From a virus: DNA of 36,489 nucleotides. Within the stretch, counting starts at the first letter, position 1; each line of letters opens with the position of its first letter. The notes beneath the pieces are model-generated. The model saw only the letters and a program-made list of their open reading frames with translations. It ran no database searches and had not been told where the DNA came from. Positions 30,527-36,489 of the stretch are shown piece after piece. Made by a program: the position numbers and the translations under genes. The DNA lies in IMG/VR virus record IMGVR_UViG_3300021185_001537, positions 1-36,489 of that record. One strand, given 5' to 3'.

Positions 30527-31831
30527 ATGGCTATTAGTGTAAAAACAGTTGCAGACAAAGTGTTTAATTTATTAAAAGGCTACGGTTATGCAGTTGACAA
30601 ATTTGATAAGAATGGCAACATAGTTGGCGATCCAGCAGAAGCAACTAGATTTTTTGTTGAAGATCCAAACTTACTTGTTACACTTAATGTTCCCACAGAA
30701 GAGATAAAATTAAGTGTTAGTGAAAATTCAGAAGATATTGACACTTTAAGAAAACAACTAGATCATGTTGCAAGAGACTTCTTAATGAATTTAGATTTTA
30801 GAGTATTCGGTAAAACACTAAAGCCACAAAGTGAAACAGTAAATGTTGCAAAGACAAAAGAGAAAGATATGGCAGTAGTACAAGAAGCAAGTTTAGGTTC
30901 AGCATTTGGATCTACAAAAACAAGTTATCAACCATTAGATAGTGTTAAAATTGTTGTTAAACACAGCAAGCCTGTAAATGAAGAAGTACGTGGTTCACGT
31001 AGTAGAAACATTAGCAAAATTTTTATACAAGCAAATGAAGAACGAATTGCTTTTCCAAGTAAAAATTTAGCAGGTGCTAGAGCAATGGCAAGACACATAT
31101 ATAACGGTGGTGTTATGCACGACACAATTGGCGAAAGCATTGTAAAAATGTGCGAAGATCTTAAAACATTGCGAGGCTTTGTAGGTTATGTAAACAAACA
31201 AGGTTTAGTAAATGAAGAAAATGAAACATTTGTAGTACTAGCAAAAGAACATATCAATGATATAAAAAGTTCATTTAAGAAATTAAGTGGAGTAAAAACT
31301 TATGCAACAGCAGTTGAAAGTATAAGCGAATACAGTAATGTAGAAATATTGGAAGACGATATAGATTTAGAAAGCAAGTTTACTGAAACACATTTTGATG
31401 ACAAGATTGCAAATGCAGTTGAAACATTAAAACAACTTTCCAGTAAGCAAACAGCATTTGAAAGTTATATTGTTAAAGCAATTGAATCAGAGACATTTGA
31501 CGGTGTTAAAGATCAGTTAGCAGAAAGTGACGTAATAGACTTTGCAGATGCAAATGCTAAATTAGGTTACCAAGTTTCACAATTAAGTAATACAGCAAAA
31601 GATCATAAATTAGCAAGTTATTTGGACAGCATAGGTTCCAAACTTAACGCAGGTGGTGGATTAGATCCATTTGAATACCGAGCAGTTAAGGCAAGTCTTT
31701 TATCAGCAGGAAACAGTAAGCCTGTTTATGCAGAAAGTTTTAACGAACTTGACAAGTATGAAGACTTTATTGGTAGTTTTGTAGAAGACGGCCAGAATTT
31801 TACTAGCAGTATAAACACAACGACTAATTAA
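30527..31831 (+). CDS. Late-expressed conserved-type protein, unknown
   Basis: A 434-residue soluble protein: MAISVKTVADKVFNLLKGYGYAVDKFDKNGNIV, then FLMNLDFRVFGKTLKPQ, RGSRSRNISKIFIQANEERIAFPSKNLAGARAMARHIYNGG, and a long helical second half (DDKIANAVETLKQLSSKQTAFESYIVKAIE). Its late promoter with Shine-Dalgarno places it with well-expressed virion or morphogenesis proteins. Marine T4-like phages carry comparable hypothetical proteins near the terminase, in my recollection. No catalytic motif or signal sequence is visible. Confidence 0.6.
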   Translation: MAISVKTVADKVFNLLKGYGYAVDKFDKNGNIVGDPAEATRFFVEDPNLLVTLNVPTEEIKLSVSENSEDIDTLRKQLDHVARDFLMNLDFRVFGKTLKPQSETVNVAKTKEKDMAVVQEASLGSAFGSTKTSYQPLDSVKIVVKHSKPVNEEVRGSRSRNISKIFIQANEERIAFPSKNLAGARAMARHIYNGGVMHDTIGESIVKMCEDLKTLRGFVGYVNKQGLVNEENETFVVLAKEHINDIKSSFKKLSGVKTYATAVESISEYSNVEILEDDIDLESKFTETHFDDKIANAVETLKQLSSKQTAFESYIVKAIESETFDGVKDQLAESDVIDFADANAKLGYQVSQLSNTAKDHKLASYLDSIGSKLNAGGGLDPFEYRAVKASLLSAGNSKPVYAESFNELDKYEDFIGSFVEDGQNFTSSINTTTN

Positions 31832-31868
31832 ACTATGTAAAGTATTTGTCAGCAATACTATAAAAAGG

Positions 31869-31897
31869 TTGACAACATGGCACAAAGAATATAAAAT
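31869..31897 (+). promoter_or_regulatory. Sigma70-type promoter of gp32
   Basis: TTGACA (31869-31874), 17 nt, TAAAAT (31892-31897), preceded by AAAAAGG as in the promoters at 34807 and 35967. Upstream, AGTATT (31841-31846) and AATACT (31854-31859) can form a small hairpin. The leader to ATG 31955 is about 50 nt and includes AAGGAG. Confidence 0.75.
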
Positions 31898-31954
31898 AAG
31901 GCACAGTAGCAGAAATGTTACGAACATGGCAAAAACATATAAGGAGAAATTATT

Positions 31955-32977
31955 ATGGCATCTTTGGCAGAAATAAGGGCTAAATTGGCAAGCATGGAGA
32001 ACAACAAAAGTTCTAGCCAATCATCAACAGGCGGCGACAACGCCATTTATCCACACTGGAATATCGACGAAGGCACTTCAGCAACATTGAGGTTCTTGCC
32101 TGACGCAGATACTAACAACACTTTTTTCTGGGTAGAAAGACAAATGATTCGTTTGACTTTCCCAGGCGTAAAAGGTGGGGATATGAAACCTGTAACAGTA
32201 CAAGTACCATGTGCAGAAATGTATGGCGATACTTGTCCAGTACTAACTGAGGTTAGACCTTGGTTTAAAGATCCTTCTTTAGAAGATATGGGTCGTAAGT
32301 ATTGGAAAAAAAGAAGTTACATTTTTAATGGATTTGTAACTGAAAACCCACTTAACGAAACATCACCTGAGAATCCAATCAGACGTTTTGTTATTTCACC
32401 TCAAATCTTTAACATTATTAAATCAGCATTGATGGACCCAGATATGGAAAATCTACCAACTGACTACATGAATGGTACAGATTTTAGAGTAACTAAAACA
32501 ACCAAAGGTCAATACGCAGACTACAGTACATCTAAATGGGCTCGTAAAGAGAGAGCATTAAATGAAACTGAACTTGCGGCGGTTGATCAAAACGGTCTGT
32601 ACACATTGTCTGAGTTCTTACCTAAGAGACCAGGTCAAGAGGAATTACAAGCGATTGCTGAAATGTTCCAAGCAAGTGTAGACGGTGAGTTGTATGATGT
32701 TGAAAAATGGGGTAACTTCTATAAGCCTTATGGTGTTGAAGTTCCTGCATCAGCAGTTAAAATACAAACACCTGCACCTTCAGTACAGGCAGAATCAAAT
32801 GCCCCTCTGGCAGAAGCAGTTGTACCATCTTCAACTGCACCGGCAACTGAGGCTCCAGCAACAGCACCTGCACCAGCAGAGCCTGTAGCAACAGCACCAG
32901 CACCTGCACCAGCGGCAGAAAGCGGAGAGAAACCAAGTGCGGATGATATCCTCAATATGATCAGAAATAGAACATAA
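31955..32977 (+). CDS. 32: Single-stranded DNA-binding protein gp32-like
   Basis: A 340-residue replication protein (T4: 301) that coats ssDNA and loads partners. The N-terminus MASLAEIRAKLASME resembles the cooperative LAST region. The OB-fold core runs from about 30 to 255 (YPHWNIDEGTSATLRFLPDAD, FFWVERQMIRLTFPG, RKYWKKRSYIFNGFV, FVISPQIFNIIKSAL, TDFRVTKTTKGQYADYSTSKWARK). Only two Cys (CAEMYGDTC) occur where T4 has a His-Cys3 zinc site. The C-terminus has a Pro/Ala-rich linker (about 275-320) and a conserved ADDILNMIRNRT end instead of the very acidic T4 tail. Confidence 0.85.
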   Translation: MASLAEIRAKLASMENNKSSSQSSTGGDNAIYPHWNIDEGTSATLRFLPDADTNNTFFWVERQMIRLTFPGVKGGDMKPVTVQVPCAEMYGDTCPVLTEVRPWFKDPSLEDMGRKYWKKRSYIFNGFVTENPLNETSPENPIRRFVISPQIFNIIKSALMDPDMENLPTDYMNGTDFRVTKTTKGQYADYSTSKWARKERALNETELAAVDQNGLYTLSEFLPKRPGQEELQAIAEMFQASVDGELYDVEKWGNFYKPYGVEVPASAVKIQTPAPSVQAESNAPLAEAVVPSSTAPATEAPATAPAPAEPVATAPAPAPAAESGEKPSADDILNMIRNRT

Positions 32978-32987
32978 GGAGAATATT

Positions 32988-34100
32988 ATGCAGAAACCAT
33001 TTGATTTAACAAAGTTCAGAACGGGTATAACAAAAGGAATATCTGGCATTAGTGCCGGATTCCATGATCCACAGGATTGGATATCAACTGGTAACTACAC
33101 ACTAAATTACTTAATCAGTGGGGACTTCCATAAAGGAGTCCCTCTTGGTAAAGTGAGTGTATTTGCTGGAGAATCCGGTTCAGGTAAAAGTTTTATTTGT
33201 TCTGGTAACCTTGTGAAAAACGCACAAGACCACGGCTGTCAGGTTGTATTGTTTGACAGTGAAAACGCACTAGACGAAGATTGGCTACAAGCATTAGATG
33301 TAGACACTACACCTGAGAAACTTCTCAAAATTAGTGTTAGCATGATTGATGATGTTGCTAAAACAATCAGTGAGTTTGTGAAAGACTATAAAACTAACTA
33401 TGGTGATTTACCATACGATGAACAACCTAAAATGCTGTTTGTTATAGACAGTTTAGGTATGTTACTTACACCAACTGATGTTGCACAATTTGAAAAAGGC
33501 GACATGAAAGGTGATATGGGTAGAAAGCCAAAGGCACTAACAGCCTTAGTTAGAAATACAGTAAACCAATTAGCACCACATCCAATTGGGCTAGTTGCAA
33601 CTAACCACACATACGCATCACAAGATATGTTTGACCCTGATGATAAAATCAGTGGAGGACAAGGCTTTGTGTATGCAAGTAGTATTGTTGTTGCAATGAA
33701 GAAACTTAAACTCAAAGAAGATGAGGATGGTAATAAAACTAGTACTGTACAAGGTATTAGAGCGGCATGTAAAGTAATGAAAACTCGTTACAGCAAACCG
33801 TTTGAAAGTGTACAGGTTAAAATACCATATGAAACAGGAATGAATCCTTACAGTGGTATTTTAGAATTGTTAGAAGCAAAAGGCATTGTTACAAAAACTG
33901 GTAATAAACTTGAATATACATCACCTGTTACAGGCGAGATTATTAAAGAGTTTAGAAAGCAGTGGACTGAAGAAAGACTACAAGTGGTAATGGACGAATG
34001 GAATCAGATTCCAGAAATAGCAGAGGATGAAGATCTAAGCGATTTAGTAGATGATGAAACACTCGTTGATGAACCAGAGGAGTTAAAAGATGAATCCTGA
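32988..34100 (+). CDS. uvsX: Recombinase UvsX (RecA family)
   Basis: A 370-residue RecA-type recombinase (T4 UvsX: about 390). Walker A GESGSGKS is at 61-68, the catalytic-Glu region SENALDED near 94, and Walker B MLFVIDSLGML near 146-156. ATNHTYASQDMFDPDDKISGGQGFVYASSIVVAMKK is the loop L2/beta region of UvsX. It promotes strand exchange with gp32 and UvsY for recombination-dependent replication. AAGGAG precedes the ATG. The acidic C-terminus overlaps the next gene by 11 nt. Confidence 0.95.
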   Translation: MQKPFDLTKFRTGITKGISGISAGFHDPQDWISTGNYTLNYLISGDFHKGVPLGKVSVFAGESGSGKSFICSGNLVKNAQDHGCQVVLFDSENALDEDWLQALDVDTTPEKLLKISVSMIDDVAKTISEFVKDYKTNYGDLPYDEQPKMLFVIDSLGMLLTPTDVAQFEKGDMKGDMGRKPKALTALVRNTVNQLAPHPIGLVATNHTYASQDMFDPDDKISGGQGFVYASSIVVAMKKLKLKEDEDGNKTSTVQGIRAACKVMKTRYSKPFESVQVKIPYETGMNPYSGILELLEAKGIVTKTGNKLEYTSPVTGEIIKEFRKQWTEERLQVVMDEWNQIPEIAEDEDLSDLVDDETLVDEPEELKDES

Positions 34101-34320
34101 TATTAGTTTACTATTAGAATTATGGGACGGTATGAAAACATACATTCCTGTAAAAGATAGAATTCAGGCCGCAGAACATTTAGTTAGTTTAACTGATGAG
34201 CATTTAGACTTAGCAGAATTAGAAGACTATCTAGAAATGTTTGATGCAGTAATGAAAGCCGCAATTAAGAGTCATTATGGTTATGAAGATGACGATGATG
34301 AATCGGATGACTGGGATTAA
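34090..34320 (+). CDS. Small acidic protein between UvsX and UvsY
   Basis: A 76-residue protein (MNPDISLLLELWDGMKTYIPVKDRIQAAEHLVSL) with helices and a very acidic C-terminus (YEDDDDESDDWD). It overlaps uvsX by 11 nt and is 2 nt before uvsY, so it is translated with the recombination genes. The acidic tail might mimic DNA or contact gp32 or UvsY; no function is established from sequence. Confidence 0.65.
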   Translation: MNPDISLLLELWDGMKTYIPVKDRIQAAEHLVSLTDEHLDLAELEDYLEMFDAVMKAAIKSHYGYEDDDDESDDWD

Positions 34321-34322
34321 GT

Positions 34323-34784
34323 ATGGCAGGTTGGTATAATTCAGTAGTAAGTGACTTAGGAAAGATTGTTGAATCAATTGAGTACTTTGAAAATGAACTA
34401 GAAGAAGCCAAGTACGAATGCGGAATTAAAGGCAGTCTAGAGAAATCTAGTTCTGCCTTACCTGGCATTACAGAACATCGCTTTAACCAGTTACAAGAAA
34501 TAGAAGCAATACTAGAACACTTAAATATAGAACTTCGCAGAGAACGTTCTAAAATATTTAGGAAATACCTAGAAAACTACAACAGAACACTTAGCAGTAG
34601 AGATGCTGAAAAGTTTGTTGATAGTGAGGATAGTGTTATTACTCTAACACACCTTTGCAACCAATATGCTCTTTTGAGAAACAAGTACTTGGGTATTATG
34701 AAAGGACTTGACACCAAGCAGTGGCAAATAGGACACATTACACGTCTTAGAACTGCTGGTATGGAAGACATAGTTATCCAATAA
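34323..34784 (+). CDS. uvsY: Recombination mediator UvsY-like
   Basis: A 153-residue helical protein (T4 UvsY: 137) located two genes after uvsX. Its C-terminal half fits UvsY: EIEAILEHLNIELRRERSKIFRKYLENYNRTLSSRDAEKFVDSED, then NQYALLRNKYLGIMKGLDTKQWQIGHITRLRTAGMEDIVI, matching T4's Y-x-GILL...I-x-HI-x-x-MR region. UvsY loads UvsX onto gp32-coated ssDNA as an oligomer. The N-terminal 40 residues are not obviously conserved. Confidence 0.75.
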   Translation: MAGWYNSVVSDLGKIVESIEYFENELEEAKYECGIKGSLEKSSSALPGITEHRFNQLQEIEAILEHLNIELRRERSKIFRKYLENYNRTLSSRDAEKFVDSEDSVITLTHLCNQYALLRNKYLGIMKGLDTKQWQIGHITRLRTAGMEDIVIQ

Positions 34785-34787
34785 AAT

Positions 34788-34800
34788 CAACGACTTACAA
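34788..34800 (+). repeat. 13-bp motif CAACGACTTACAA (copy 1)
   Basis: An exact second copy is at 35920-35932. Each copy lies upstream of an AGGTTGACC promoter, 6 nt before the -35 here and 34 nt before it at copy 2. It is a possible regulator binding site for this promoter class. Confidence 0.6.
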
Positions 34801-34806
34801 AAAAGG

Positions 34807-34835
34807 TTGACCATGACAGTAAATGATGCTAATAT
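34807..34835 (+). promoter_or_regulatory. Sigma70-type promoter of the metallopeptidase gene
   Basis: TTGACC (34807-34812), 17 nt, TAATAT (34830-34835), preceded by AAAAGG. The predicted start is near 34842, downstream of the first in-frame ATG (34813). This favours ATG 34870 with its AGGAG at 34858-34862 as the real start. Confidence 0.6.
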
Positions 34836-34869
34836 ACACACTCTCAAAGATTGGTGTAGGAGCCAAGAT

Positions 34870-35295
34870 ATGGTTCATATCGAACTGCATGGACAAATTG
34901 CTAATAAGAATATGGTTCAAAAAATTAGCGAATTGTTGGTAGAAAACCTTTGCCCTAAGTTACGCAGAGTAGTAAAAGTAGATGTACATTTTGTTACTGC
35001 TTGTGAAGATCAAGTTGGCGGATTTTGTTGGGGTGATAAAAGCAACATAGAGATTGAAGTTGCAAGGACTTCAAACGGACACAGATATTCTTATGAGGAT
35101 ATCTTAATAAATCTTACACATGAACTTATTCATGCAAAGCAATTTATACTAGGTGAGATTAAGCCATCTTTGACCACGTGGAAAAAGAAAGATTATTCTA
35201 AAACACCTTACAGTCATCAACCTTGGGAACGTGAAGCCTATTATTGGGAAGAACGTTTGTACCAAAAATACTTCAAAAAATTACTTGACCTTTAA
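34870..35295 (+). CDS. SprT-like zinc metallopeptidase
   Basis: A 141-residue protein from ATG 34870. The zinc motif HELIH is at residues 84-88 (ILINLTHELIHAKQFILGEI), and a downstream PWEREAYYWEE (about 118-127) supplies a candidate third ligand Glu. Short proteins with this arrangement resemble the SprT/M48-like minimal gluzincins. A role in DNA repair, like SprT/Spartan proteases that remove protein crosslinks, would fit its place among recombination genes, but this is inference. The longer frame from ATG 34813 (160 residues) cannot be excluded, but a promoter start near 34842 and AGGAG 7 nt before 34870 favour the shorter one. Confidence 0.75.
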   Translation: MVHIELHGQIANKNMVQKISELLVENLCPKLRRVVKVDVHFVTACEDQVGGFCWGDKSNIEIEVARTSNGHRYSYEDILINLTHELIHAKQFILGEIKPSLTTWKKKDYSKTPYSHQPWEREAYYWEERLYQKYFKKLLDL

Positions 35296-35313
35296 GTGGT
35301 TATTGTTTATAAT
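35285..35313 (+). promoter_or_regulatory. Sigma70-type promoter of the exonuclease gene
   Basis: TTGACC (35285-35290), 17 nt, TATAAT (35308-35313). The -35 lies inside the 3' end of the metallopeptidase gene. The predicted start is near 35320, then GGAG before ATG 35336. Confidence 0.8.
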
Positions 35314-35335
35314 AAACTTTTAATGGAGTAATCTT

Positions 35336-35875
35336 ATGGCCACTCATGCAATGATAGATATAGAAACACTGGGCACAGAGCCTGATTGTGTTGTGCTATC
35401 TGTTGGTGCCTGTAAGTTTAATCCATACAATATTGAAGATCCACATACCAGGACATTATGGCGTCCTAGTGCAGACACACAAATTGACTCAGGTAGAAGT
35501 GTATTAGAAAGCACACTTGAATGGTGGGCAAAATTGCCACAGCATATTCAAGACGAAGCATTTAGTGAAGAAGGCAGAATACCACTTGATCAATTCTTTA
35601 AGGAACTAAACAAGTACCTTGTAGGTTGTGATAAAATATGGTGCCAAGGACCTCAGTTTGATATGGTAATCCTAGAGAACCTTTACAAGCAATTTGACCA
35701 TCATAGTAACTGGGCATTTTGGCAAGTACAGGATTGTAGAACTATATTTAATATGATGCCTTCAGACCCTCGTAAAGCAATACAGCAAGATCTACATGAT
35801 GCTAGTGCTGATGCCTACTTTCAAGCGGTATGTGTACAGCAAACTTTCCAACATTTTACTGTTTTAGAGAGGTAA
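35336..35875 (+). CDS. dexA: DexA-like 3'-5' exonuclease (DEDDh family)
   Basis: A 179-residue nuclease. The first motif is AMIDIETLG (D8, E10), then WCQGPQFDMVILENLY with the second Asp, and finally DLHDASADAYFQA with the His and the last Asp of the DEDDh set. The sequence follows the T4 DexA/RNase H-like phage exonucleases (T4 DexA: 227 residues), so it is somewhat short. The likely role is 3'-5' degradation of ssDNA or host DNA. GGAG lies 8-9 nt before ATG. Confidence 0.8.
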   Translation: MATHAMIDIETLGTEPDCVVLSVGACKFNPYNIEDPHTRTLWRPSADTQIDSGRSVLESTLEWWAKLPQHIQDEAFSEEGRIPLDQFFKELNKYLVGCDKIWCQGPQFDMVILENLYKQFDHHSNWAFWQVQDCRTIFNMMPSDPRKAIQQDLHDASADAYFQAVCVQQTFQHFTVLER

Positions 35876-35919
35876 AAATTGCCAGAAAAACTGGTATATT
35901 TTATAAAACGTAGTAAAAA

Positions 35920-35932
35920 CAACGACTTACAA
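35920..35932 (+). repeat. 13-bp motif CAACGACTTACAA (copy 2)
   Basis: Exact copy of 34788-34800. Here it overlaps a small hairpin CTTAC-AACC-GTAAG (35926-35939). A weak CCAG-AAAAA-CTGG hairpin lies at 35882-35894, just after the exonuclease stop. Confidence 0.6.
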
Positions 35933-35966
35933 CCGTAAGAAAAACCAAAAAAAGTGGTATAAAAGG

Positions 35967-35994
35967 TTGACCTTTTGCCAAAAATCCGTATAAT
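35967..35994 (+). promoter_or_regulatory. Sigma70-type promoter of the AAA ATPase gene
   Basis: TTGACC (35967-35972), 16 nt, TATAAT (35989-35994), preceded by AAAAGG. The leader to ATG 36057 is about 55 nt. Confidence 0.75.
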
Positions 35995-36056
35995 AGTATA
36001 TAAGAGTTAGGGAAAAGGGTTCCTTAATCAACAACATAAACGTCGGGGATGACATT

Positions 36057-36489
36057 ATGACAAAAGCAATAAACTATGTAAAAATTAAGACTGGTACTTA
36101 CCGTAAAAACGAAGTCGTTGATACAGTATTTCCAATCATTAAGCCACTTAATATTGGCAAAAAGGGTGCTTTTATTACCGTTGATGGTAGTGAAGCAATG
36201 GGGGATAAATTCGCAAGTATTAGGGTTCTTATTGAAGATCCTACAAAAGACTTAGAGTATGTTACTGCTGGTGTTTATGCAGATCAACCTAAGATTGATA
36301 ATACTCCAAAAGAAACAGAATCAGATGAAGATGCAATTGAACGCATCAGAGAACGTTTTGATATTTTGGATCGTATGACTCATGCTGTAGCAGAAGGTAC
36401 AGTACGTGGTATGATAGTAAGTGGCCCTCCAGGTGTTGGTAAGTCATTTGGTGTTGAAACTGTATTAGAAGATTATGACATGCTAACAG
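36057..36489 (+). CDS. AAA-type ATPase, N-terminal part (runs off the window)
   Basis: 144 codons are visible. An N-terminal domain (about 1-85: MTKAINYVKIKTGTYRKNEVVDTVFPIIKPLNIGKKGAFITVDG) precedes an acidic linker and an ATPase domain starting near 95 (AIERIRERFDILDRMTHAVAEGTVRGMIVSGPPGVGKSFGVE) with Walker A GPPGVGKS at 123-130. Marine T4-like phages carry a similar ATPase in the replication region; its exact job is unsettled. GGGGAT about 8 nt before the ATG is the likely ribosome site. The C-terminus is outside the window. Confidence 0.75.
   Translation, partial: MTKAINYVKIKTGTYRKNEVVDTVFPIIKPLNIGKKGAFITVDGSEAMGDKFASIRVLIEDPTKDLEYVTAGVYADQPKIDNTPKETESDEDAIERIRERFDILDRMTHAVAEGTVRGMIVSGPPGVGKSFGVETVLEDYDMLT

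Noticed and set aside
32728-32955. Ala/Gly-rich open frame on the minus strand opposite the end of gp32
   Set aside because: It is the complement of the Pro/Ala-rich linker codons of gp32; low complexity, no ribosome site, no promoter.
1-36489. CRISPR arrays, insertion sequences or rRNA
   Set aside because: No regularly spaced repeats, transposase motifs or rRNA-like stretches were seen while reading either strand.

Overview
This window looks like part of the genome of a T4-like myovirus of a marine bacterium. The evidence is a set of diagnostic T4-family genes: neck proteins gp13 and gp14, tail terminator gp15, sheath gp18, tube gp19, head-completion nuclease gp4, both terminase subunits gp16 and gp17, gp32, UvsX, UvsY, a gp1-type dNMP kinase and a DexA-like exonuclease. 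It also carries T4-type late-promoter boxes (NATAAATA) throughout. The DNA is visibly AT-rich, the genes are tightly packed, and the gene versions most resemble the cyanophage/pelagimyophage branch. A SAR11 (Pelagibacterales) or similar AT-rich marine host is my inference, supported mainly by the curlin-like genes; curli-related clusters have been reported in pelagimyophages.

Layout. (1) 1-6342, plus strand: an accessory envelope/signalling island with two curlin-repeat proteins flanking a FecR-domain protein, several small membrane proteins (two are tandem paralogues), a lipoprotein with an apparent programmed -1 frameshift, a secreted protein, and a CHASE2-class III adenylate cyclase. (2) 6343-9867, minus strand: an unknown gene, a Nudix hydrolase, gp15 and gp14. 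(3) 9898-10927: a sigma70-like promoter and five tRNAs (Ser, Asp, Val, Gly, Ala) interspersed with two small genes. (4) 10933-14182: a small acidic protein, ferredoxin-NADP reductase, a radical SAM protein and a FabZ-like hot-dog dehydratase. (5) 14274-30482: the late structural and packaging block (gp13, gp1, gp18, gp19, a tube-like protein, gp4, gp16, gp17), interrupted by cargo: a second radical SAM protein, two sulfotransferase-like genes and unknowns. (6) 30527-36489: a conserved late-type protein, then the replication/recombination block (gp32, UvsX, UvsY, a zinc metallopeptidase, a DexA-like nuclease and the start of an AAA ATPase), served by promoters of the form AGGTTGAC-N16/17-TATAAT.

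Three observations stand out. First, the lipoprotein gene at 3442 has an in-frame A AAA AAG heptamer, a 5-nt spacer and a stem-loop. It opens into a 38-codon -1 extension that ends in TAATG, coupled to the next gene, and carries a Cys motif shared with that gene. Second, late promoters fall into two classes: at nine or ten genes the box lies only 5-7 nt from the ATG with no Shine-Dalgarno, implying leaderless mRNAs, whereas five others have 21-56 nt leaders with strong AGGAG. Third, FecR, curlin-like proteins and a complete CHASE2 adenylate cyclase sit together, which suggests a phage-borne surface-fibre/cAMP module.
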